Positions 48,660 through 60,100 of a stretch of 64,000 nt of DNA are shown here, piece after piece. Under the pieces are notes generated by a model. The model was not told where the DNA came from, made no database searches, and saw nothing but the letters and a program-made list of their open reading frames with translations. The position numbers were made by a program, and so were the translations under genes. Numbering within the stretch: position 1 is the stretch's first letter; each line of letters starts with the position of its first letter. The stretch is from Acanthochlamys bracteata (Eukaryota; Streptophyta; Magnoliopsida; Pandanales; Velloziaceae): assembly GCA_019914995.1 (NCBI GenBank), contig CM034130.1, forward strand, positions 7,378,001 to 7,442,000, given 5' to 3'.

Positions 48660-49381
48660 ATGGCAGCAACAGGGAGGGAGATCTACAGGAGATCATCGAT
48701 TGAGACAGAGCCGAGAACTCTAAACCTTGAACAGCTGCGCGGAGCAAGAGTACGTATTAGTTCACCAATCATCCCTTCGAATTTCTTCATAATTTTCGTC
48801 AGGAGTTTGTTTTGTTCTTCTGATTGTTTCTTGTGCTGAGTTGGGTTGTGTTTGTGGCAGGAAGCAGCTCTGTTTGTGCTGAAAACGAAGCCCATAGATG
48901 AAGCTGTCCATATTTTCACAGAGGTATGTATTTAGTATTAGAACATTTTATTTGATACATTCGGGTTACAACTGGTTTACTTGTTTAATTTCTATTGTTG
49001 TTGTGGTGATTGGTGATTAATACATATGCATTTGGATTACGAGTCTTGGGACATTAATATTGATTTACCTGTTGTTTTTATACAAATCGTGCGTTACTAC
49101 TATGTCACTTCTGAAATAGAATGGCGCAATTAATTCAGATAGTTTTGAGTGTTATATGATTTCTAGTATTGTGGCTTGATTTATTGAGTTTTTAAGTAGT
49201 TAATTCTTGTACTTAACCAATGAAAGCTGTGGTTCTCCAGGGTTTGAAGCCAGTGCTGAGTGTAGGAGACATGAAGAAGCTGCATTCTGACTCGAGCGAA
49301 GACAGCGAGGAGTTGAGCAATCATCATGAAGGCCTTGATTTGCATACGAGATTGAGAGATATCTTAACAGCCCCTTTCTAA
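48660..49381 (+). CDS. Small 97-residue protein of unknown function
   Basis: Three clean exons, 48660-48749, 48861-48923 and 49241-49381, all in phase 0, encode MAATGREIYRRSSIETEPRT, then NLEQLRGAREAALFVLKTKP and IDEAVHIFTE, and a C-terminal HEGLDLHTRLRDILTAPF. Consensus donors (AGA|GTACGT, GAG|GTATGT) and acceptors (GGCAG, CTCCAG), plus a purine-rich leader, make this a real gene. The middle forms a likely amphipathic helix (EAALFVLKTKPIDEAV). There is no transit peptide, membrane segment or known motif. It converges on VTC2. I do not recognise the family. Confidence 0.8.
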
Positions 49382-50146
49382 GCAGCAAAATTCATGTAAA
49401 TTTGTTTCTCTCCCCTGTTTGTGGGACAAGAAAATATTAGAAGTTCTTCACTAGCCTGTTTCAAGTGGTAGAACAAGGCCACAAGGCTGCTTCGGAAGTT
49501 CTTCGCGCAATCCCCCTTAAATCAATGGTTTTTTATGTGAAGTTGATTTTAACTTGATGTTTTCAGTCATTTCTAAATTTGAGTCTGTACATTGTGATGT
49601 CAATGCGAAATAGAACATATTTGCATGAACTCAGATTAATTTCTGTATAGCAGCAATGCTCGTTCTTTATTTGGTGTTTCTGAAATCTGTAATGGTCAGC
49701 TGTTGAAGCAGAACGAATACCAACAATCAGCACTCATGAAAGCTAACATCAAAGGAAATTTTTGTTCTACTGTGGTAATTTATGTGGAAATATAATATGT
49801 TTTTAAGAATATTTGAGCATCATTCAAATCCAGAAGCCAAATTCGTTATGTTGCAATCACAATGAACAATCTTCACAAGCATCTATGGACAGAACAAGAA
49901 CTCCTGCGAAAAACCGAGACAACATGCTTAAATACGTAAAAAGCACATGAATGTAAAGTTGTACTTTTCTGTTTCCATTCCATTCCAGTAGCAAGCAACA
50001 AGAACAGTAATAATAATAACTTAAAAATGTTTAATAATTTGGAGTCATAACTTATAAGCTGCCCCTAGTTATATAATTAATACAGTGATCTACAAACAGT
50101 TAACCAGCTGCTGCTAATACCGTGAACACAGGCCAGAGAACATGTC
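49382..50146. other. Convergent 3' UTRs
   Basis: Between the stops of the 97-residue gene and VTC2. No coding frame; composition typical of 3' UTR. Confidence 0.55.
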
Positions 50147-53146
50147 TCACTGCAGAACGAGACAACCTTTTGCAAAATGAGAAGTGATTGCTGGAAGTCC
50201 AGGTTGGTGATTAGCGCTGCTGTTCTCTGCAACTTCTTTCGGCTCCTCATCAGCCTCCACCAGGCCTGATGCTTTGAATATGTAGGCTTTCACCTCTTGG
50301 AATCTTTCTTCAGAAAGGGAAACCTCCGCCAATAGTCTCCAAGCATATTCCTCTGATGCTTCTTCATAATCCTTCTTCCGCTTCAGCACCATGTGCCCAC
50401 TGATCTCCCATACGGCAGGGTTAACTTGAGTGTCCAGAAGCTTTTGGTTCACCTCACCAAGAGCCTGTTTCTCAGCATAACACTGCAAGGTTCATGGGGG
50501 ATCAGCATTTGATCAGTTCACTTCACCAGATCAGACCACTAATGTAAACCATCAGCTGCACTAATAATCAAAGTCAATGAATCCATAGCAAGAGTAAATT
50601 CTTTCTTGAGAAATCCTCCTATAAACCTGATGCCATTTCAAGCTACAACACTAAATATGACTACAAATGCACACTGCAATTCTGAAAATCTCTTGCCAAG
50701 ACAAAAGTAAGGGACTCCACAGATCTGTAACTTTATGCATCCTACCAGCAGAAATCCACCACCAAAGAGAGAGAGAGAGAGGCCATATCATAAACTCATT
50801 TTACATCCTATCTACAGAAAAGTCATTGACAGAAATGAGTATAAAATTGATAAATTAATGGGATCATTAAAAAGTTTCTGTGTACCTGTGGAAAAAGAAA
50901 AACTCTCCTGCCTGAATCAGAAATAAGAACATTGAAGGGAATGTTATTCTCCTGAAGACAAATGCAGGCATCAGCAACCAAATCTGACATTTCTTTTAGA
51001 GTATCTCCACCCTCATAAACCAGCCCCCTCACAGGATAGTTCACCAGTCGTGAAACTGTTAGAGAGCTACTCTTCAGCCCTTTCAAAATGCGGATCTTTT
51101 GTTTTGAGGCCCTCTCCACTGGGAATGGCACCAACAAGTAATAAGCCTGAAGTCAACAACAATTGATTTCTGTGTTAATCATATTGCATATGTAGTATCT
51201 ACTAAGAAAAATACCAAATATAGACTAGAAAAACGACTGACCTGAAAATGCAGGTGATTAATTGTGGCAAAAGCACCCAAGCTGTTATAACCCAGTCTGA
51301 AGTAAGGACTTCCAGCTTCCTTAGCCATTTGAAGTGCAAGCAGGAAGCTCTCTGGATCGATCCTCTGAGGCAAGCAATCCAGTACTCGAGGAATCAACAG
51401 AACATGTCCATATTCAATGGGGCTCACCTGTCAAACATCACACATGAGAGTATTCCAGATTTTTTTCAGAAAATACTGAAGGGGCATATAAAATATCGAC
51501 TGCAAAAGATTGTACTTACATTGATAGCAACAACACTGGGTGTCTTTGGTCCAACATCCGCTCTCTCAAGGTAGCCAGTGTTACCATCAGTGCCAGCCTC
51601 AAAGCGGAAAAGCACCTCCTCCTGTCCAACTTTGGTGAAATTGAACTTCTTGTCATCAAAAGATTGGAGAACACGATCAACCCGAAATTCTGTAGGCCTC
51701 TTCTTGAGATGGCGGCCCTCATTTAACTGGGCAATGAAGCCATGTTTCCCTGGAATCACTTTGGTCTCACAGGTTGTCACATCATACCTAAAGAGACCCT
51801 GCCTCATGCAATCCTCCCACTATTGACCCCAGCACCAATAACCAATATATGAAATTAGTGACATTGAGATCAGAAACAATTTATGACACCACAACTATAA
51901 ACTATGTAAAAGTGGGCATTAGAATCATTAGCCATCATCTGAAATCAAAATTAAAAACGCCTCCATAATATTTTATATTTGAAGAAACCAAGTCTTTACA
52001 TGTTTGGACAGATATTACTCGTAAATTTACAACGGGCTGCAAGTATGCCTCTAAAACTAAACCACCACGTCCATCGACAATGTCTAAGTTATTTCAATTG
52101 CATATTATAAAGAATAATCAACTACATCAATAAATCTCAAAGTTCTGGCAGACATGTCAGCCTAAATATAGATTTGGTCTTTCAACCCTGAAAAATTCAG
52201 CCAACTCTAGTTTACCTACAAAAACAAGTTTCAAAAACAACTCCATCCTTGAGATAGGAAACTTAAATAATAACAAATTCGCAACGACCAAGTACCTGGC
52301 CAAGCAGCAGTGTGTTCAGGAAGAAATCTCCAGAATTCTCATCAGCAACAGCAGCATTTCGACCACCACTCTTAAATGCATAAAGTGGCAGCTTGGAGAC
52401 TGAAATGACAAAAAAAAAAAAAAACAATAAATAAACCAAAAAGCTTGGTTGCTAATCAGTAACAACACCATCAGTCAAAAATAGAGAATACCCAGTATAA
52501 AGCATCAAGTAAACAAATAAATGAAAAAAGGAAACGCAACAACTACATGAAAACAGGCACAGAATCGAAGCCATTTGCATAAATTTTCTCCTTGGAAAAT
52601 GAATCTAGGCTAAAACTAAATTCCCAGTTAGTTGTCAAACGAAACTGTACATCACATGTATATCACACCGTACTACTTGAAGCATGAAAGTTCACAAACT
52701 ACAATATACCCATTAAAAAAGTGTCAATTAGCTAATAAACAAAAGATAAAAGAAAATCAAAGTTTACTGAAAACAAAAAGCACAAAAACGAAAGCCAATA
52801 AGATAAGTTTTCATTTATCAAAGAATACATGATACAAGCTGACAATAAAAATCCCAACTTTTCATTCATATCAGAATCCCAATGAATCAAAATCCATTTT
52901 TCATTTCTAACATCCCATTATCAACAAAAACAAAAAAGAATTATCAATCAAATAAAAAATAATCAAAACACAAACATCAAAATCCAAAAACCAACACATA
53001 CATGCAGCAGATATTAAAAAACAAACCAAAAAAACCGTACCTGGAAGACAACATTTCCCAAGGCAATTCTTGCCGCAACCGATCGGCTCTCCAGCATCCT
53101 CCTGATAATTCGATACCACTGTAGGCACTCTCTTGATAGTCAACAT
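50147..53146 (-). CDS. VTC2: GDP-L-galactose phosphorylase (ascorbate synthesis)
   Basis: Six exons: 53041-53146, ~52297-52399, ~51523-51820, ~51243-51428, ~50887-51148 and 50147-~50486, about 430 residues, normal for the family. It starts MLTIKRVPTVVSNYQEDAGE and ends AKGCLVLQ. Further matches are GLFRYDVTTCETKVIPGKHG, GHVLLIPRVLDCLPQRID, YFRLGYNSLGAFATINHLHF and QVNPAVWEISGHMVLKRKKD. The HxHxQ nucleotidyl-transfer motif (HLHFQ) is intact, split by nothing but ending exactly at an exon border. The enzyme phosphorolyses GDP-L-galactose, the first committed and rate-controlling step of the Smirnoff-Wheeler ascorbate pathway, in cytosol and nucleus. The start was chosen at the MLTIKRVPTVV seen in all family members; an upstream ATG ten codons earlier is out of keeping with them. 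The leader carries a non-AUG uORF. It could be called VTC5/GGP if a paralog exists. Confidence 0.96.
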
Positions 53147-53222
53147 AATTTCACGATCTAAGCAGCACACAAGCAATCTTTCTTCTTCCTATTTCTTTTT
53201 CTATCTAGAGGTTAATAAAATA

Positions 53223-53450
53223 CTATGTCAGAAAGTTAGAGCGAGAGAGGAAGTTGACGACCACCGCCGGCAAGAAAGAGAAGATCAGAGGGTTGACCAC
53301 CAGCTGAAGGTAGAGCGCCTCTACCACCGTGAGGAGCAGGAGAACGTTTCTCAGCCGGTAGACGACGGCAGCGAAGAACGCCTGCCGTCGGTGGGAGAGC
53401 GGCAGCAGGTAAGGGATCCACGAGGAGGCGGCGGATAATTCCCCGCCTAA
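53223..53450 (-). promoter_or_regulatory. Non-AUG upstream ORF in the VTC2/GGP leader
   Basis: On the minus strand, between an in-frame TAG (53451-53453) and a TAG at 53223-53225, one frame stays open for 75 codons with no ATG. Its 3' part reads VVEALYLQLVVNPLIFSFLP then AVVVNFLSR. This agrees with the conserved uORF peptide known in plant GGP leaders, which starts at a non-AUG codon (ACG in Arabidopsis) and mediates ascorbate-dependent translational repression. Here an in-frame ACG lies at 53328-53330 (35 residues to the stop), with several in-frame CTG codons further upstream. It ends 77 nt before the main start. Confidence 0.82.
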
Positions 53451-53890
53451 CTACGGCAAATCTAGCCGTGTTTGTTGCGGGAACTGGTCCAAATCTTCGG
53501 CGATTTGAGTTCACAAAAATTTCTCATGAATCCATTCAATTCAAAGATTAGATTTTTTTTCTTTTTGTGTTCGTCTCTGGAACGGAACTAGAGATGCAAA
53601 TATATATAGCAGTTTTTTACCGGTTTCCTTGAGAGAAGTGTAGGACCCACACCCGCTTTTTTCCTTTCAATTGACGGTATTACCCTTTCAGAAACTGGAT
53701 AATTTTTTTGTCAATTATTATAACTGGATGAGTTATATAAGAAATTCTTAATTTCTTATTCAATTTCTTTTCCATAATATGTATATTAAACAAAAGCAGG
53801 GTTATTTGTAATTTAGTTTGTTAGAACACATGTTTGTTTAAATTTGGTAATAGCATAGAATATTACTTGCTACTAGGATCCCACTCTTTC

Positions 53891-53916
53891 AAAAAAAAAA
53901 AAAAAAAAAAAAAAAA
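53891..53916. repeat. Homopolymer A run (26 bp)
   Basis: Twenty-six consecutive A residues. No adjacent gene copy or target duplication marks it as a retroposon tail. Confidence 0.9.
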
Positions 53917-54257
53917 TTCATAATAATTTTAAATTTCATAGTCAAGATATTATAGAATAGTAAGATATGCGGACTTGAAGAATCTGCATATTCAGTTTAG
54001 TTTATGAGCTTAGAATGATTGAAACGTAGTAGGATTCCCTCCACTGGTTAGAGCTTATTTATCAATTCATCAAACTCAATTTTTTTTAATTTATTTATTT
54101 GGATGATAAACACTTCAATCACAATAGCACTATAGCAGACGTCCTCTTTATTTATTTTTTGGCTATGAGAAGTTATTGGGTCAATTCGCAGCGTATACTT
54201 TGACCGAACGTCTACTTCACATCTTTGTTTTGTTATGGTTCTGAGCCGTGATATTGT

Positions 54258-54528
54258 ATATAGAAGGCATTTGGAATTGCTTATAAAATAGAATTTTTAA
54301 AATAAAGGATATTTTTATTTTTTTTGAAAAATAAGTTTTATTTTTTTTACTTTTAAAAAAATAATAAAAATATACAATAAAAAGATCTTATTACGTAAAA
54401 TTTTTTATATTTTCTATATTTTTAAATAAATTTTTTATATATTTATAAAATATATATTAAAAAATATGAAATGAAAAAAAATTAAAAAGAAGCTTTTGGT
54501 AAACAATCCCAAACAGCCCCTTAATCTA
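54258..54528. repeat. AT-rich inverted-terminus repeat, copy B
   Basis: The left end is GGCATTTGGAATTGCTTA; the right end, read inward, is GGGGCTGTTTGGGATTG. The body closely resembles 29235-29450. Target duplication unclear. Confidence 0.5.
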
Positions 54529-56489
54529 TCGTCAGTTATTTATATTTTCGGAACGTTTAGAAATATTTAGAAATATTTTTTTAATAAATAAGTTTTCTTT
54601 TTTTTATTTTTAAAAAAATAATAAAAAATATTTTATTAGGTAGAATTTTTTTATATTTAAAAAATTTTTAAATAAATTTTTTATATTTATAAATTATATA
54701 TTAAAAAATATATAATTAAAATTAAAAAATTACTTTTTCTTAAACGCAATGGCAAAATGGCTTCATGCTTTTTTGTCTGCAACACAACCGAGAGAAATTT
54801 CCATGAAATTTCTTTAAAAGTGGTAAGCGTGAAGCTATATAAACCTTTTGTTATTTTGTGGAAATAAACCAAACACGTATGGCGTGTTTTACGGAAATGC
54901 TTATTAAAAATAAATTTCTACATATTTTTATATTAAAAAAATAATAATAAATAATAATAAATTCTCACATACGAATTTTATATATTTTAATTTTTTAAAA
55001 ACTATATATAATGTTATAGAACACATAATGAAAAATATAAATAAAAAATTAAAATAGAAAGAAGATAATGATGGAATATGAAACGCTAAACATGTCATAA
55101 ATGTGAGTTTCTAAAAAAATTAATTTTTCTGAAATAAGGGTGAAATTATTAGAAAATAAAATATAAAAGTTATAGAAAATAAATATTAGAAAGTTATTGA
55201 AGCAAAAAAATTATTTTTGAAACACTTACTATTAAAATAAATAAGATCATAGGCAGCATATTTATTAGTATTGCTAAAGTCGTTTTTATAGGATCACCGA
55301 TGCCGGCAGACATATCGAGGGCAACAAAATCGTAACACTTTCGTCAAAAATAATTTTTTTATTTTTAATTATATATAATTTAATATATTTATATAAGTAT
55401 ATAAAAAATTTAAAAATATAAAAAAATTTACATAATTTACTTTCTTAGATAAAAAAATACAATTTATTTTTCAAAAAATATTAAAATATTTTTATTTCAA
55501 AATATTTTTGAAGAATAATATTTTTGTCAAAGGTAGAGGACAGGAATGATGGATGAATCTTGTGATACATCGCACCAAGTTTTTGCACAATTATTAAAAT
55601 ATTTAAAAGTATTTATAAATAATATTTTTTTAATTAATAATTTAAAAATATTTTTAAAAATTAGTTAAACTTTGTTCTTGTTATTCTTAGAATAACAAGG
55701 AGAGCTCTGTTATCCGAACGATGGATGACTTTTGTGATAAGATACATCACACATTCACAACAAGAGACGGTTTGATATTTTATTTCAAAAAAATAATTTT
55801 TTAATTTTTCAATTTATAGTTATTAGTAATTATTTACAAGATTTATTTAAAAATTGGAAAATATAAAGAAATAAGATATAATAAATTTAATAATAATAAT
55901 TATTATTATTATTTAAAATAAAAATACTTTCAAATTCTTCAAATGTTTTGTGCAACTATAGTAAGGTCCAGATCTGCACACTTCCTACAAGTTCATTTTC
56001 TGGTATTTTTGATGAAGCACATTTCATTCAAGCTCTTACAACGTATTTTTTCTCATTCTATAATTACTTTCGATTCACTTTTAGATATGCAAAAAGTATT
56101 TAAAAATTACTTCAAATTATTTAAAAATATAAAAACTAAATCCATTTTTAATAATATTATTTATAATAATTTATTTTTTAATAACTCATATTTATTTGAA
56201 AAAAATCACAACCTTATTGTAAGAGAGCTTCGCCATGAATTAGAGAAACAGCTCAAGTATACACTTTTTAGGGTGTCGTTTGACGAAGCGTTTTAAAAAA
56301 CAATTTTTTAATTTATATGTTTTAATATATTTTTATAAACATTTAAAAAAATTATTTAAAAATATAAAAATATAAAAAAGTTTTATGAAATAAAGATTTA
56401 TTATTATTTTTATATTTTTAAATAAAATATAAAAATATTTTTTAGTTTAAAAAAATTTTATCTCAAAAGTAGATTCAACCGTTGGATAT

Positions 56490-56760
56490 TTAGGGCGTAT
56501 TTTAAATGTTCGTAACTGAAATTCGTAAATATAAAAATTAAAAAATAAAATAGAAGTTAAGTTCAGTATTTATATTTTAATAGTTAAAAATTAAAAATTA
56601 TAATTATATTAGAAAGTATACAAATAAAAAAATTTAAATTAATAGTTTTATATGTGAAAGTGAAGTTCTGAATTTTTTATGTAATTAAAATATATGAATT
56701 ATTATAAATTTAAAATCGAAGAAAAAAATTAAATTATGAATATTTAAAAATACGTCCTTA
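56490..56760. mobile_element. Tourist-like (PIF/Harbinger) MITE with TTA target duplication
   Basis: The element spans 56493-56757 (265 bp), flanked by TTA at 56490-56492 and 56758-56760. Terminal inverted repeats are GGGCGTATTTTAAATGTTCG and, from the right end inward, GGACGTATTTTTAAATATTC. A 3-bp TTA/TAA duplication is the PIF/Harbinger signature. Related copies lie at 16.2-16.5 kb and 38.0-38.3 kb. Confidence 0.75.
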
Positions 56761-57109
56761 GTAGTAACTAATAACTGCAATCATTTTTTTTGGTAAAAAT
56801 TGAACCTCAAACAATCATGTAAAAGAAAAACTTGTGGCAAAAGGTTTCATATTTTCAATAACGTGGCTATTCAATTTGTTATTTTCTATTTATGACTAAC
56901 AAAAATGAAAATAATGTTTTTTTTACAATACCGATGTCTCAATTTCTGAAATAAAGTTACTAGAGACTGAATTTGCAATAAAAGCAGGCCCGAATCGAGC
57001 TTCTTGTTGTTAAACCCGAATCCAAAACCCTTTCTTCTCTGCAATAGATAAAATCATAAAAAAGCCATCTTTTTTCTGCTGCTTTAGAACATAGAGCTGA
57101 AGAAGAAGA

Positions 57110-60100
57110 ATGATCTCGTCTTCTCTTTGCTCTCCATTGCCAGCACTGAGTTGCAAAACGAATCTCAAAGAAACTGGCCGTTTCCGGTGGAGCAATAATC
57201 CCTGGCTCTTCTCCTTCTCTTTTTCTAAAGTGCGGTGTTGTTCTGGCAGCGAGCTCGTTGCTGGGACGGCGGCATCTGTGGGAGAGAAGGAAGAAGAAAC
57301 TGAAGCGGAGAAAGTTTTTGAGGTAGTAAAGTTCGTTTCTTGGAGTTTTGTTGCAAGGAAATGCTTCAAAATTTGTAATTTGGTCGTGAACTGTTGTTTG
57401 CTTGGCTTGGCTTGTTCTGGAATGCTTCTAAATTATTTGGTTTTGATGAGTTTTTGGTTCTTAAAATGGCATTTGTTTGATCTGTTGTTCGTTGCTTCTG
57501 TGAAATTCGGAATTTTGACGCTCTGGGTTTCCTAGAAGTTTAGATTTTTTATGCAAGTTTTGACATAAAACGGGGTTTAGAGCGTTTTTGTAAGTGATAA
57601 CGAGAAGTTATATATGCTAGAATGTCTTTCTGTTGATTTCACAAACTGGGATTTTTCCAAAATGTCTTGTCGATGTTTGGTGATTGGTACTTCTAAAAAG
57701 CCGTTAGTTTCTTCGGTTCCTTTGCTCGTAACATTTCAAAATTTCTATTTCCAGAGGTTGAAAGATGCAGAGCGAAAACGCATGGATAAATTGGAGAAGT
57801 TTGAGAATAAAGCTAACTTGCAACTGGATAGGCAGCTTATGATGGCCTCCAGTTGGAGCAGGACCTTACTAAAGTTGCAAGGGAAACTGAGAGGAACAGA
57901 ATTTGATCCCGAAAATTCTCACAGAATTAGTTTCAGTGACTTCTGGAGTCTTCTCAATTCAAATAATGTCCAGTTTATGGAATACTCAAATTTTGGCCAA
58001 AGTGTCTCTGGTAGGTTTTCAAAACCTGTAACTGCAATTGTCGACCTTTCTCTCGTACCGTTATCAGCGCTAGTTGATGATGTATTTGTGCGTGTTTCAG
58101 TTTATTCATTTAAAGTTGCTAATTGAAAAGCATTTGTGGATAATTGCGCAGTTATATTACCATATTATAAAGATGAAAAAGAAGGGATGTCCTTCAGAAA
58201 TTCTAAGGAAATAGTATTTCGCCGCCATATTGTTGACCGAATGCCAATTGACAGTTGGAATGATGTCTGGCAAAAGTTGCACCAGCAATTGATAAATGTT
58301 GATGTTATCAATGTGAATCCTGTTGGAGCTGAAGTCTACTCATCTATTTCAACAGCGGTTGTTTGGTCAATGCGATTTGCACTTTCCATTGCCTTGTACC
58401 TCTGGATTGACAAATGGGCAAGACCTATTTACTCAAAATTAATACCCTGTGATCTTGGTGTACCTGAAAAAAAAGCTAGAGAGCCCCTTAAACGTCATGC
58501 ACTTGGATCTCTAGGCAAAAGTAGGTAAGTAGTCATTTAGTGGTAATCTTTTGGCTGTTGTAGCAACTCCTGTGTAGACATCTTTATCATACAGTCAAGT
58601 CGTCTGGTTCTTATGTCATGCTGAAAAATTATACAGTATTAGCAGCTAAAATCCTCAATTCACAGTGGCACTTGCTATTTCGGAGATGTAAGTGCATAAA
58701 AGTAAGCAAGTTAGTTGAAGTTCGTATTGCTACAACTGAGGTCCATCATGACACAGTTTGTACTAAGTTTTGTTGCTAGTCAAACACCTATCTTGTTCAC
58801 TTAACTTTTGTAAGATGTACTTTCATCTCCTTTTATGACTGCCAATGACTTTTAAGACCCTTCTTACAGGTTTAAGATCAATGCTGTCAAACTTTCACCA
58901 TTAGTTTAGTATGTTCTAACTTAATTTATCTAAGTAGATGAAGTAAAATACGTAAAGTTTATCATGGAAAAGTATAACTTCTTTTTTAACTTTTTCTCAA
59001 TAAATTTTTGGGTGATATTTTTATTTTCCTTGAACGCTTGAAGGAGATAGGAATTTCAGTAAGTAGCTGGAAGGATGTCTGCACCACGAAATATAGAACC
59101 AAATGGAGCACTTTGCACCTTAGTTTTATTGTTTCCCATGGATTTGCATGTGTTTTGAGGTCTTGTTTTCTCAATCCATCGTCTCCCGATTGCTTTGCTT
59201 TTGTTGTAGATGTATATGAGAACATATAATGTTCTCTTCTTGTAATAGTTATTTCTTATGATGAAATACGGATCACAGATTATGCTGCCTAGATTTTAAC
59301 TGGACTTTCAAATGTTTGATTATATGCTTCCCAGGGCCAAATTTATATCCGCAGAAGAAACTACTGGTGTGACATTTGATGATTTTGCTGGCCAGGAGTA
59401 CATAAAAGGGGAATTACAGGAAATAGTGCGTATCCTCAAGAATGATGAGGAGTTTCAAGATAAAGGCATCTACTGCCCAAAAGGAGTTCTACTTCATGGA
59501 CCGCCAGGCACTGGGAAAACCCTGCTAGCTAAAGCCATTGCTGGTGAAGCAGGGCTTCCTTTTTTTGCTGCAAGTGGAACTGATTTTGTCGAGGTAGGAA
59601 GAGGCTTATTAGATATTAAGAGCACATTCTAGATATATCTTTTATGTTTTGAGATTCGTAGATATAATTGTAATATGTCAGAAGATGCTCCTGGGTCATT
59701 CAGTCCTTCTCTGTGTAATTTCTTCTATAGTTGCTACTTTCTGTTGTTATGATAATCAAGTAGAATACAGCTTCCTCATGAATGCTGCTTACCCTTATAT
59801 GACTGGCAATCAAGCTGACCCATTTAATTCTGCTAGATGGTATATGATATGCACTTCTGTAGCTAATTTAATATAAAAAACATATGAATTACTACATAAC
59901 TGAATGTGCATGGTGATTATTTTGTGTATGGCTTTGTGCTTATATCACCACTTTTGAACTTCAGTGATGCCTTGTCACATTTTATTAGGACAATCTTAAT
60001 TTGATGCTCTTTTGTAAATGCAGATGTTTGTAGGTGTTGCAGCTGCTCGTGTGAAGGATCTCTTTGCTAGTGCTAGATCATATGCACCATCTATCATTTT

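Larger units (their letters stand above)
53451..57109. other. VTC2 upstream region and AT-rich spacer before FTSHI4
   Basis: 53451-53620 is VTC2 leader/promoter. 53891-53916 is a 26-bp A run. 54260-54530 and 54540-54740 are AT-rich repeat copies. 56493-56757 is a Tourist-like MITE. Other stretches are low-complexity AT DNA. An open frame at 55943-56296 has no coding character. Confidence 0.55.

Noticed and set aside
53236..53514. 92-codon ATG-started minus-strand frame in the VTC2 leader
   Set aside because: It overlaps the non-AUG uORF in a different frame; the hydrophobic block that matches known GGP leaders is in the other frame, so this one is likely a by-product, though it could still affect translation.
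53891..53916. A-run as a possible retroposon tail
   Set aside because: No gene-like sequence upstream of it and no target duplication.
55943..56296. 117-codon plus-strand frame
   Set aside because: Phe/Leu/Lys/Asn-rich translation of AT-rich spacer without start context or homology.
57325..57535. Extension of FTSHI4 exon 1 through the first intron
   Set aside because: A clear donor (GAG|GTAGTA) and the in-phase exon 2 acceptor show this stretch is intronic; the long frame is accidental.
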